DNA of 64,000 nt from Vibrio ostreae (lineage in GTDB: Bacteria; Pseudomonadota; Gammaproteobacteria; Enterobacterales; Vibrionaceae): contig NZ_CP076642.1 of NCBI RefSeq assembly GCF_019226825.1, forward strand, positions 868,001 through 932,000, written 5' to 3'. Under the pieces are notes generated by a model. The model saw only the letters and a program-made list of their open reading frames with translations, ran no database searches and had not been told where the DNA came from. Below, piece by piece: positions 1 through 8,273 of this stretch. Position numbers and translations under genes: made by a program. The first letter of the stretch is position 1; every line of letters begins with the position of its first letter.

Positions 1-1
1 A

Positions 2-496
2 CTCGAAGCTGAAGGTGTGGATGTGGCGTTGATCCACGGTATCAAAGAGGAATGGCAAGACTATTATTGTGAAAAGCTGGCGGATGATGAGCTCAGCCTG
101 GTCGCACATCCGGAGTTAATTCAGGCACTGACCGACACCTGCACAGAGTCGGTCATTCAACATTACCCGGCCATTTTTGCCGCCAACACCCGGCGTCAGG
201 ACGACTGGAAAATATGGTGCAATGCCAATCAGGTTTGTCTGCCCAAACAGCATAAAAACCTGACGTTTACCACCTCGGCCCAGGCTGTACAGGCGACGAT
301 ACGCAAACTGGGCGTTTTTGTTACCCACCGCCAGTTTGTGCGCGAAGAGATCGACCATGGTCTGCTGACCGAAATCGGCCAGGTCACTGTACATCCGAAG
401 CAGGGGTTTTATTTTGCCTGCCAGAAAGACAAACTCACTCTTGAAAGCGTCATGTTGCTGCGTACCTGGCTGACACAGGAATTTTCATCGGCGTAA
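2..496 (+). CDS. LysR-family transcriptional regulator, C-terminal part (5' truncated by window edge)
   Basis: The frame is open from base 2 to a TAA at 494-496, so the gene begins before the window. The visible 164 codons look like the effector-binding (periplasmic-binding-protein-like) half of a LysR regulator of the GcvA type: short beta-strands with ALIHG and SLVAHPEL, then a TEIGQVTVHPKQGFYF segment and a closing helix. The DNA-binding half is outside the window, so its target and effector cannot be inferred. A GTG at 17 is in frame but is internal to the fold and unlikely to be a true start. The LysR call rests on fold-like patterns rather than a diagnostic motif. Confidence 0.65.
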   Translation, partial: LEAEGVDVALIHGIKEEWQDYYCEKLADDELSLVAHPELIQALTDTCTESVIQHYPAIFAANTRRQDDWKIWCNANQVCLPKQHKNLTFTTSAQAVQATIRKLGVFVTHRQFVREEIDHGLLTEIGQVTVHPKQGFYFACQKDKLTLESVMLLRTWLTQEFSSA

Positions 497-714
497 TATG
501 ATTTGATTAAACTGCAGCAGAATGAGTTTTCAGCCACATCAGGTATCAGCGCCGGACATCCCCTCCCCTTAATATCTGTATTGCTATACGTAAATATCCT
601 TAAATGTTCAAAGGTTGAATTAAGTCACATCCTTTTTTTCATACCTTGCTTCAGACAAAAAAATCTAATCTAGACTTTAATCGAGCGCGTTTACAATATA
701 AGGATATGATACCC

Positions 715-1902
715 ATGGGTAATCTGGTCGGAAGTCGACTCAGAGAGATGGCAGAACTGGGCCAGATACGCAAACAACAAATTGTGCTGTTAAGTGCTGT
801 GATTACGGTGTTCGTGCTGGTGCTGTATACGGTGCTCGACGCTGCAAATGCAAGTTGGTGGTATCTGGGCTTTAACATTGCCTGCTCACTCCTTGTGGGT
901 AGCAGTCTGCTCTATTCTTTCAAACACACTTTTAGTCTGGCTGGCTATGTCCTCACTGGGGTACTTTTGGCGCAGGCGGTGATTCTTTTTTTGATGGGAG
1001 AACTCCACCCCAACCGACTTTTCTGGCTGTATCCAATTATCGCAACGATCATTTTTATCAACCGCTTTCCTGTCGGCCTGCTGCTCAGTGGCGGATTTTG
1101 CCTGTTAAGCGCTCTGACCATCTATAGCCGTCACCCCAGCCTTGGCGGAGAAGCGATGGCTGCCGATCGCTTGATCATCAGTCTGCTGGTGCTAAGCCTT
1201 ATCTGTAATATTTGCACCTACTTATACACGCAGGCGGCAGAGTATATTCAGTCACTTTATCAGGAAGGATTGGAAGATATGGCCTACACCGATCGCCTGA
1301 CCGGCCTGGCGAATCGCTGGAGTTTTGAGAACTGGGCCAAAGGCAAGCTGGAGCAGCAAAGAAATCGGGAGTCACTGACTGCACTGGTATTTATTGATAT
1401 CGATGACTTCAAAATCATTAATGACAATTATGGTCATCAGATAGGTGACCAGGTCCTGAAACACTTTGCTCAACGCCTGAAAAATAACGTCCGACACCGC
1501 GCTCAGGGGACAGATCAGGACGACTATTCGATTGCGCGCTTTGCCGGCGATGAGTTTGTCATCCTGCTCTATGGGGTGAAGAATAAACTCGATCTCGACC
1601 ATATCCTTGAACGTATTAGTCACCTTTTTCATGACAAACTACAAGAAGAAAACCGCACCTTGTTTAAACAGCTCACCGTTAGTGCCGGTGCCGCTCTGTT
1701 TCCGAACGACGCCAATAACCTTGAAGAGTTGACCCGCTGCGCAGACAAGGCAATGTACGCCGCCAAGCATCATGGTAAGAATCAGTACTGCTACTACCAT
1801 ACATTATCTGAAACGCATCCTCTCGAAGAAAAGACAGCTCACATCACAACCACACCTCTGCACGCGGTCAGGCAGACATATACATCAACCATAAGCCAGT
1901 GA
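715..1902 (+). CDS. Membrane-bound diguanylate cyclase (GGDEF domain)
   Basis: Predicted 395-residue inner-membrane enzyme that makes cyclic di-GMP from two GTP. The first 190 residues form about six hydrophobic helices (a MASE-like sensor). A GGDEF domain follows, with the entry motif YTDRLTGLANR and the signature AGDEF near residue 277; AGDEF is a common active variant. No RxxD inhibitory site lies five residues before the signature, so classical product inhibition is not expected. The frame runs back to a TTG at 646. I prefer ATG 715 because AAGGA at 700-704 is 10 bp upstream of it, while ATG 706 is only 1 bp from that site. The last 35 bp overlap the convergent gene at 1868-2161. The sensed signal is unknown. 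Confidence 0.87.
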   Translation: MGNLVGSRLREMAELGQIRKQQIVLLSAVITVFVLVLYTVLDAANASWWYLGFNIACSLLVGSSLLYSFKHTFSLAGYVLTGVLLAQAVILFLMGELHPNRLFWLYPIIATIIFINRFPVGLLLSGGFCLLSALTIYSRHPSLGGEAMAADRLIISLLVLSLICNICTYLYTQAAEYIQSLYQEGLEDMAYTDRLTGLANRWSFENWAKGKLEQQRNRESLTALVFIDIDDFKIINDNYGHQIGDQVLKHFAQRLKNNVRHRAQGTDQDDYSIARFAGDEFVILLYGVKNKLDLDHILERISHLFHDKLQEENRTLFKQLTVSAGAALFPNDANNLEELTRCADKAMYAAKHHGKNQYCYYHTLSETHPLEEKTAHITTTPLHAVRQTYTSTISQ

Positions 1903-2161
1903 TAGCAAACACCACCAGCCAGATAGCATAACGGGCCGTATTAGGTTTGTCAGGTTTGGGCTTGATCAACGGGCGCATCGCCAGCCGTCTGGCTCTGCGG
2001 GTCACTTCCACGATCGAGGGCTCTTCAATCTGTCTCAGTTCTTCACGCTTTTGCTCCGCATGATTTGCCGCACGGGTAAAACGCTGCAGCTGATCCAGCG
2101 TTAAGTCTTTGTCCGGGTCGTAACGCGGATTCTGATCCGTATGTTTGGGAAGTACCGCCAT
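1868..2161 (-). CDS. Small hypothetical protein with C-terminal membrane anchor
   Basis: A 97-residue protein: a charged, helical N-terminal half (many Glu, Arg and Gln, with an EQKREELRQIEE stretch), a basic patch, and one hydrophobic helix at about residues 77-95 that ends the protein, as in a tail-anchored protein. An excellent ribosome site (GAGGAGGT) sits 5-6 bp before its ATG on the minus strand, which supports translation. Its 3' end overlaps the convergent diguanylate cyclase gene by 35 bp. I do not recognise the family. The overlap could allow antisense cross-talk between the two messages, but nothing shows that it happens. Confidence 0.65.
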   Translation of the reverse strand: MAVLPKHTDQNPRYDPDKDLTLDQLQRFTRAANHAEQKREELRQIEEPSIVEVTRRARRLAMRPLIKPKPDKPNTARYAIWLVVFAITGLWLMYMSA

Positions 2162-2543
2162 AGTGACCTCCTCACTATTATCTTTCTCTCGTTAGTCGCC
2201 ATCCACTGATTTTGTTACAGCATATTGTTTCAAACTAAGTCCAAATCTTTGACTATCAAAACGGCGCGACAACGCGTGATGACACGCAAAATATCAACCA
2301 CAAGTATCACGGGCTTTCAGGGCTTGGCGCTTCACCAAACAGCCACGTTAATAGACCCTATTCTTGTACGTAAAACCTATTCTGTGCTTAAAAAACCGCT
2401 GTTCTAAGTATAGTTGAGAGACAGAAATCCGTACAAATCACAAAGTTGTTCAAATATATTGAATGACTGCCTCAACTGTGAAGACTCCTCTTTCTAGTGC
2501 ACTGCACTACAATTGCCCCATGTTCTACCAACGGAGAAGAACC
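2162..2543. other. Intergenic region, 382 bp
   Basis: Lies between the divergent small membrane-protein gene and pirin. It is AT-rich and should hold both promoters. A 60-codon open frame at 2225-2407 has no ribosome site and no recognisable composition, so I do not call it. The pirin frame is open back to 2463, but only ATG 2544 has a good ribosome site. I see no strong dyad or repeat. Confidence 0.5.
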
Positions 2544-3392
2544 ATGAGTAAAGCAAGAGCCATTCGACAGTTGATCCCTGCACAAGCCACCTCAGACGGT
2601 GACGGCGTCAAAATTCGTCGTGTCGCAGGATTTAACAACGCGAGCTTCTCTCCATTTTTGATGGTAGATGAACTGAAATCCGATGACCGCGCCGATTATG
2701 TTGGTGGTTTTCCACCACACCCGCATCGTGGTATCGAAACCCTGACTTATATGATGCAGGGCCACTTTCAGCATCGTGACCATATGGGCAATGTCGGCGA
2801 GCTTCGCAGCGGCGGCGCACAATGGATGGCGGCTGGACGCGGTGTGATTCACAGCGAAATGCCGATTATGGAAAACGGCGATCTGCACGGTTTCCAGATT
2901 TGGATTAACCAGCCGGCTCGCGACAAGATGATCCCGGCTCGCTACCATGATTTTCAGCCGGAAAGCATCACTGAACATACTACAGAGACACTTGGCGTAC
3001 TACGCGTATTAGCCGGGGATATCAATGCTAATGGTGACCAACTCCAGGGGCCACTGACACAAACCGGTGTACCGGCAACCGTCGCAGACTGGCGTGCAGG
3101 GACAGGCCATACACTGACCATGCGTACCATTGAGACCTACAACATGATGGTGTATGTCTACCAAGGAGTGATTAATATTGATGGTCATCCGGTCAAGCAA
3201 GGTGAAATGGCGATATTAACACATGGAAATCATGCAGAATTGGCAGCCATGCAAGCCAGCGGCGCACTGATTTTTTATGGTGAGCCGATTCATGAGCCAG
3301 TGGTCCATTACGGTCCGTTTGTCATGAACAGCATCGATGAAATTGAGCAAGCGATTAACGATTACAATAGCGGCATCTTTGAGACGTATTAA
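2544..3392 (+). CDS. Pirin family protein (cupin)
   Basis: A 282-residue bicupin of the pirin family. The N-terminal cupin carries the conserved metal ligands: HPHRG (His59, His61) and, about 40 residues later, RGVIHSEMP (His103, Glu105). The spacing matches iron-binding pirins, some of which have quercetin 2,3-dioxygenase activity. A second, less conserved cupin domain fills the C-terminal half. The start at 2544 follows a GGAGAAG ribosome site; the longer frame from 2463 has none. It appears monocistronic, with a strong terminator hairpin 155 bp downstream. Physiological substrate or partner is unknown; bacterial pirins are variously linked to oxidative stress and pyruvate metabolism. Confidence 0.9.
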   Translation: MSKARAIRQLIPAQATSDGDGVKIRRVAGFNNASFSPFLMVDELKSDDRADYVGGFPPHPHRGIETLTYMMQGHFQHRDHMGNVGELRSGGAQWMAAGRGVIHSEMPIMENGDLHGFQIWINQPARDKMIPARYHDFQPESITEHTTETLGVLRVLAGDINANGDQLQGPLTQTGVPATVADWRAGTGHTLTMRTIETYNMMVYVYQGVINIDGHPVKQGEMAILTHGNHAELAAMQASGALIFYGEPIHEPVVHYGPFVMNSIDEIEQAINDYNSGIFETY

Positions 3393-3547
3393 CCGGGGCA
3401 TCAATCAACCCGGACGTTGATTGACCGAATAAGTGATTCACCGCGCAAGTGATTAAACGATGTTCTGATTGACTGTTTTGCCGAGCCTGTAAGGTTTCAG
3501 CTCTCGACACAAAAAGTGAATATCCACTGCCATTCCTTTTTGTTTTT

Positions 3548-3576
3548 GCCACACTCATTGCGAGTGTGGCATTTTT
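3548..3576 (+). terminator. Intrinsic terminator downstream of pirin
   Basis: Perfect 9-bp stem GCCACACTC / GAGTGTGGC (3548-3556 with 3562-3570) with a 5-nt loop, followed by ATTTTT. It lies 155 bp after the pirin stop, so it ends either a long 3' UTR or a small transcript made from 3393-3547. Confidence 0.8.
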
Positions 3577-3680
3577 ATTGGCGCTAACTTCTGTGCCTGA
3601 CGGGGTCGTCACGATAAACAGGACACGCCAATCGATGGCCAGCGGGCAGCATCCGCAAAGCGCTACCCACCAACGACTTA

Positions 3681-3962
3681 TTACAGGTATTCACACAAGT
3701 AAGCGGTAGTGGTTGCCACTTTTACATCAAACGATGAATCACCTTCAACATCGAACGCCTCGCCTGCGTTAAAGGTCTGCCAGTCTTCATCCGTGGGACG
3801 TTTAATCGTCAGCGCACCGCTCACAACTGTCATACGTTCCGGCGCACCTGTGCCGAACGTGTACTCACCGACAGACATCACACCCACACTGATGGTGTTG
3901 GATTCCTGCTCAAAAGCCAGAGATTTTACATTCCCGTCGAAATAGGTGTTTTCCTTAATCAT
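3681..3962 (-). CDS. ppnP: Pyrimidine/purine nucleoside phosphorylase PpnP
   Basis: A 93-residue single-domain cupin matching PpnP (formerly YaiE, DUF1255) over its full length. Landmarks are NTYFDGNVKSLAF near the start, SVGVMSVGEYTFGT and PERMTVVSGALTI in the middle, and the AGEAFDVEGDSSFDVKV segment. The family phosphorolyses several nucleosides to the free base and ribose 1-phosphate. It stands alone, and the upstream region to the DUF2850 gene is a shared divergent promoter region. Length and motif order are typical; nothing is unusual. Confidence 0.92.
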   Translation of the reverse strand: MIKENTYFDGNVKSLAFEQESNTISVGVMSVGEYTFGTGAPERMTVVSGALTIKRPTDEDWQTFNAGEAFDVEGDSSFDVKVATTTAYLCEYL

Positions 3963-4296
3963 TTTTTTTCCTTGTCAAAGTGTATTCATCACTAACCTGT
4001 GTTAGCTGACTGTTTTTAACCTAAGTTTGACCATTACACAAGATGTAAACCATGCTTTATAACAGTCGGCTGCCATCACTACAGCGTAAAACAGGCTAGG
4101 CCAGATACGTCACCTAAGATGTGCAGGTAAGTTAACCCAGGGTATTAAGCCGTTACGGCATACCATAGCGGACAATTTGGAATAAGGATCAAGCTTTGAT
4201 GTGAGGAATTTGCGCTGCAACAGACGCTCAGACACTCTATCTCACATTGAATTTAAGGATATTTCTTCAAACAGAGTCAACACGGGAGTAAACAGC
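3963..4296. other. Divergent intergenic region between ppnP and DUF2850 gene
   Basis: About 330 bp holding the promoters of ppnP (minus) and the DUF2850 gene (plus). The frame of the latter is open back to a GTG at 4201, but that start has only a distant AAGGA. I see no strong operator-like dyad. Confidence 0.4.
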
Positions 4297-4785
4297 GTGG
4301 CGGCAGGTAATCAAGGAAATCGAGCGGAAAGCAGCCCTGCCGGGTCGCGCTTTGGCAGTATAGCCACCAAAGCAGTTTTCTGGCTCACGCTGTGTGCCAT
4401 GGCGGGTGGATTCGCCGCTCTGATCCTGGTCAGTTACCGTGATTATGTCGATCAGAGCCACGTTTACGGCACCTGGATCGAAATCGGTACGCCGCCCTAC
4501 CAGACGGAAGTTCTGACCCTCAACGATCAGGGCGTATTTCGTAACGGCCGTATGGTCAGCACCCAATTTGAATTTGATGGTAAAACCATCTCAATCAAAA
4601 CCGGCGGTGGTGTCAGCCTTTATCAGATGGCTGGAACCCCTAACTCACCTCAGCTCAAGCGTCTCAAACCCGACCTGCCTGCCCAGCGCCTTATCAAACA
4701 AGGCTATGAACACACCGTCAGCGATGAACAGGTCGGCGGTCAGGTGCGCCGCGCCGCACTGTCCGAGCATTTCAGTGCAGAGTGA
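4297..4785 (+). CDS. DUF2850 family membrane-anchored protein
   Basis: A 162-residue protein with one membrane helix (about residues 27-47, FWLTLCAMAGGFAALILV) and a soluble C-terminal domain starting at VYGTWIEIGTPPYQTEVLTLND, which is characteristic of DUF2850, a family I know mainly from Vibrio. The beta-rich domain is probably periplasmic. GTG 4297 was chosen because GGGAG lies 8 bp upstream. A longer version from GTG 4201 (194 residues) is possible but has poorer spacing and a non-membrane, low-conservation extension. Function unknown. Confidence 0.75.
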   Translation: MAAGNQGNRAESSPAGSRFGSIATKAVFWLTLCAMAGGFAALILVSYRDYVDQSHVYGTWIEIGTPPYQTEVLTLNDQGVFRNGRMVSTQFEFDGKTISIKTGGGVSLYQMAGTPNSPQLKRLKPDLPAQRLIKQGYEHTVSDEQVGGQVRRAALSEHFSAE

Positions 4786-4824
4786 AACAGCGCAGGCGCT
4801 CCTAACTCCCGGCGTAAACAGAGC

Positions 4825-6192
4825 TTAGCCGGTCAGCACGTCGTCTTCAGGATACTTGAGCAGACTTGCCTGCGGGCGGGCCAGCATATAAGCCAGCGTC
4901 AGCGGACCAATACGGCCGATAATCATCACCACAATCAGGATGTACTTACCCGGTTCGGATAAATGAGCGCTCAATCCAGCGCTAAGCCCAACTGTCGCAA
5001 AGGCAGATATCGTCTCAAACAGCACCTGTTCAAAACTGGCCTGCTCTGTCAGCATGAGTAAAAACATCGCCACGGTCAGCAGGGCTCCGCTCACCACAAT
5101 GATGGCGAGCGATTTAGTCACTGTTGGCCAGTTCACGCTGCGCTGAAACATCACCACGTGTTTCTTCTGGCGCAAGAATGCCCAGGTCGCTGCCACCGCA
5201 ACGGCAAACGTCGAGACTTTAATCCCGCCGCCGGTTGACGTTGAACCGGCACCAATCAACATCAGCATGATCATAATCAGCATCGCCGGCTGAGTGAGCT
5301 GCGCCACATCGATACTATTAAATCCGGCGGTGCGCGCCGTCGCGGACTGAAAGAAGGCTGCGAGCCACTGTTGCCAGACCGGCAAACTTTGCATTGTCGC
5401 CGGATTGTTGTGCTCCAGCAGCCAGAACAACAAGGTACCTGCGACCAGCAGTAGCAGTGTCGCCGCCAGCATAATCTGGGTATGCAGGCTAAAGTAACGC
5501 CAGCCGTTGCGGCGATGCATCCACAAATCGCCGACCACAGTGAATCCCAATCCGCCGAATATAAACAGTCCAGCCAGTGTCAGCAGCAGCATCGGCTCAC
5601 CGGAATAAGCACTCATGCTGTCTGAAAACAGCGAGAAACCGGCGTTATTAAACGCCGATACCGCGTGAAATAACGCATAGAACATGCCCTCTGCCCAGCC
5701 CATTTTCGGCACCCAATACCAGCACAGCAGCAGCCACCCGATACTTTCGGCAATCAACGCAAAAATAATAATTCGCCTAACCAGATGCTGCAGGTTAACC
5801 GAGCGATCCTGCCCGAGCGCTTCTTTGGCAATCGCCTGTTGCTTGAGACTCAGTCGCACCCCAAACAGATAAAGCAGTACGGCTGACAATGTCATCTGCC
5901 CCAAACCGCCAATCTGCATCAGCAGCATCAGCAGAATCTTGCCTTCCAGCGTAAAATGAGAGCCGGTATCGACCACACCAAGACCGGTCACGCTGATCGC
6001 GGAAGTCGCGGTAAACAGAGCATCGGTAAAGCTAAGGCCAGTTTTAGAAAACACCGGCAGCGTCAGCAACACGGCCGCCGGCAGTAACACCGAAAGAAAG
6101 CTGAGCAGAATGATTTTCGGCTCCGAGCCCTGGCGCCGTTTTTTGTCCTGAATCGGGGTATAGAATATCCCGCTGCGTTCGTGCGGTATCAT
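4825..6192 (-). CDS. ktrB: KtrB, potassium-translocating subunit (TrkH/KtrB family)
   Basis: A 455-residue inner-membrane ion channel subunit with four repeated M1-P-M2 units. The four selectivity loops are visible: SVTGLGVVD, FNNAGFSLF, ARTAGFNSID and ATVGLSAGL, each with the single filter Gly expected in this family. It forms the pore of a sodium-stimulated K+ importer gated by KtrA. Its ATG overlaps the ktrA stop (ATGA, 6189-6192), indicating translational coupling in a ktrA-ktrB operon. Length is typical of Vibrio KtrB. No third Ktr subunit lies adjacent. Confidence 0.95.
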   Translation of the reverse strand: MIPHERSGIFYTPIQDKKRRQGSEPKIILLSFLSVLLPAAVLLTLPVFSKTGLSFTDALFTATSAISVTGLGVVDTGSHFTLEGKILLMLLMQIGGLGQMTLSAVLLYLFGVRLSLKQQAIAKEALGQDRSVNLQHLVRRIIIFALIAESIGWLLLCWYWVPKMGWAEGMFYALFHAVSAFNNAGFSLFSDSMSAYSGEPMLLLTLAGLFIFGGLGFTVVGDLWMHRRNGWRYFSLHTQIMLAATLLLLVAGTLLFWLLEHNNPATMQSLPVWQQWLAAFFQSATARTAGFNSIDVAQLTQPAMLIMIMLMLIGAGSTSTGGGIKVSTFAVAVAATWAFLRQKKHVVMFQRSVNWPTVTKSLAIIVVSGALLTVAMFLLMLTEQASFEQVLFETISAFATVGLSAGLSAHLSEPGKYILIVVMIIGRIGPLTLAYMLARPQASLLKYPEDDVLTG

Positions 6193-6851
6193 AAGTTCTG
6201 CAACTGCTTAGTCAGGGTTTGCTGCGGGCCGACTACGATCAACATATCGCCGATTTCCAGCACAGTATCCAGTGAAGGAGAGCAAGTCACTTCCGGTCCG
6301 CGTTTAAATCCCAGCACCTGAATGCCTTTTTGATGATAAACCGGCATATCACCGATGCTTTTACCCATCATCTGAGATCCAATGACCACTTCGGTCAGGG
6401 CAAGACCGCTACCGAGTTCGATAAATTCCAGCACCCGGCGATCCAGCATCTTACGCGCAACCCTGATGCCCATGTCCCGTTCAGGCATAATCACGTGATC
6501 GGCGCCGACTTTGTGCAGTATTTTGACATGATACTTGTCGTTCGCCTTCACCCACACCGATTTGGCGCCGGATTCCTTGACCACTAATGTCGTCAGAATG
6601 GAAGCGTTGATGTCTTCACCAATCGCAATCAGCACCATGTCGTACTCTTTCAGTTTGAGTTCAAACACCGTTTCTTCAATCGTACAGTTGGCAACAATGG
6701 CCTGCGTGGCAAAATTGAGCGCCATTTTGACTTTGTCTTCATCAATATCCACCGCCAGTACCTGAGCTCCCGCTTCCATCAACTCCTCACACACCGACAG
6801 ACCGAATTGCCCCAGTCCTATCACTGCAAACTGTTTATCACGAATTTTCAT
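6189..6851 (-). CDS. ktrA: KtrA, NAD-binding regulatory subunit of K+ uptake
   Basis: A 220-residue cytosolic RCK protein. The N-terminal Rossmann fold shows VIGLGQFGLS with the acidic end of strand 2 (AVDID). The C-terminal half from about residue 140 is a TrkA-C ligand-binding domain. KtrA octamers bind ATP/ADP and possibly NAD(H) and gate KtrB. It is the first gene of a two-gene operon with ktrB and is divergent from the mscS-like gene, so a K+ importer and an osmotic release channel share a roughly 220-bp control region, which makes sense for turgor control. Confidence 0.95.
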   Translation of the reverse strand: MKIRDKQFAVIGLGQFGLSVCEELMEAGAQVLAVDIDEDKVKMALNFATQAIVANCTIEETVFELKLKEYDMVLIAIGEDINASILTTLVVKESGAKSVWVKANDKYHVKILHKVGADHVIMPERDMGIRVARKMLDRRVLEFIELGSGLALTEVVIGSQMMGKSIGDMPVYHQKGIQVLGFKRGPEVTCSPSLDTVLEIGDMLIVVGPQQTLTKQLQNL

Positions 6852-7070
6852 TCCGCTCCCTTATGCCCATCGACGTCATGCAAAGTTTTCTTTCTGCCAA
6901 AACTAGAGAGTGCTAAAAAGCTAAATTGTTCATTTTACATACCAAAGTTATATACCAATCTTCAGCATAACCACAATGTCCGCTGCATGTCATGTATAGA
7001 GAATGACGAGCTTTTCTGGTAGTTTGTGCGGCAAAACTTTCCTTTCAATTTTACTCACACAAGCACTCTC

Positions 7071-8189
7071 ATGAGCATTGACGAACTAATCCTGCGCTTT
7101 GAACAATCCCCTTATCTGAAAGACTGGGACAACAGCGTACTACTGATCACTCTAGCCAGCTTTCTGGCTTGGGGGATATGGCGCCTGGCTTACCGCTACC
7201 TGTTTAACCTGACTGAGAAAACCCGGATTCACTGGGATGATCTGCTGCTGCACTCCCTGAAAACTCCCATCAGTACCCTGATCTGGTGCTGGCCAGGCAC
7301 GATTTCACTCGGGTTGCTGCTGGATGACCACTTCCAGACCAAATTCAACTGGCTGCAAAACAGCAAAAAACTGATGCTGATTGCCATTTTTGTCTGGATT
7401 CTGCTGCGTCTGGTCGGTGAGGTCGAACGTCACCTGCTTGTGCAACGCGTCCATGATGAAACGACGGTACAAGCGGTATCGAAAGTGGTGCGATTACTGT
7501 TTATTATGACGGGATTGTTGTCGATTATGCAGGCATTCGGACTGAGCCTTAAAGGCCTGCTGACCTTTGGCGGAGTCGGCGGCCTGGTGGTGGGTCTGGC
7601 GGCCAAAGACCTGCTATCGAACTTTTTTGGCGGACTGATGATCTATTTTGATCGCCCGTTTAAAGTCGGCGACTGGATTCGTTCTCCGGATCGCCAGATT
7701 GAAGGTACCGTGGAGCGTATCGGCTGGCGCATGACCATCATCCGCACATTTGATAAGCGTCCTTTATATGTGCCCAACTCGGTGTTCAGCAACATTGTGG
7801 TCGAGAATCCGTCCCGGATGCTCAACCGCCGTATTCATGAGACCATAGGGCTGCGTTACCAGGATGCCGACAAAATGGAACGCGTCATCAACGATGTTCG
7901 TGACATGCTGCAAAATCACCCAGATATCGATGCAGAACAAACCCTGATCGTCAATTTCAATAGCTTTGGGGCGTCCTCGCTGGATTTCTTTATTTATACC
8001 TTTACCAAAACCATCAACTGGATTCGCTTCCATGAAGTCAAGCAGGATGTGCTGTTGAAGGTGATGGCGATTGTACGCCAGCACGGTGCCGATGTGGCCT
8101 TCCCGACCCGTACCCTGATGATTGATCCCGGCAGGCAGTCGCCACAACCCGACCAGGTATTGCGGGGCTCGGTAGCAGAAACGCGTTAA
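7071..8189 (+). CDS. MscS-family mechanosensitive channel
   Basis: A 372-residue inner-membrane protein with about four N-terminal helices and then the conserved MscS core: the pore helix region with GGVGGLVVGLAAKDLLSNFFGG, the beta domain with RPFKVGDWI and VERIGWRMTIIRTFDKRPLYVPNS, and the alpha/beta C-terminal domain. It resembles the YbdG-type medium-size members more than MscS itself (286 residues). The start is uncertain: the frame extends to GTG 7026, and neither it nor ATG 7071 has a strong ribosome site; I chose the ATG by family fit. Followed by a bidirectional terminator. Confidence 0.88.
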   Translation: MSIDELILRFEQSPYLKDWDNSVLLITLASFLAWGIWRLAYRYLFNLTEKTRIHWDDLLLHSLKTPISTLIWCWPGTISLGLLLDDHFQTKFNWLQNSKKLMLIAIFVWILLRLVGEVERHLLVQRVHDETTVQAVSKVVRLLFIMTGLLSIMQAFGLSLKGLLTFGGVGGLVVGLAAKDLLSNFFGGLMIYFDRPFKVGDWIRSPDRQIEGTVERIGWRMTIIRTFDKRPLYVPNSVFSNIVVENPSRMLNRRIHETIGLRYQDADKMERVINDVRDMLQNHPDIDAEQTLIVNFNSFGASSLDFFIYTFTKTINWIRFHEVKQDVLLKVMAIVRQHGADVAFPTRTLMIDPGRQSPQPDQVLRGSVAETR

Positions 8190-8224
8190 ACCGGAGCATT
8201 TCGGCCTTATCAGTATGCAGGTCA

Positions 8225-8251
8225 AAAAACCGCCCCTAGCCGGGGCGATTT
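8225..8251. terminator. Bidirectional intrinsic terminator
   Basis: Hairpin CGCCCC / GGGGCG (8231-8236 with 8242-8247) with a 5-nt loop, an A-run before it and ATTTT after it. It sits between the convergent mscS-like and Lon-like genes and can serve both. Confidence 0.75.
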
Positions 8252-8273
8252 TGGCAATCACATCAAAATGTGA

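Noticed and set aside
2225..2407. A 60-codon open frame in the gap before pirin
   Set aside because: No ribosome site, no recognisable composition and no neighbour logic; more likely promoter DNA.
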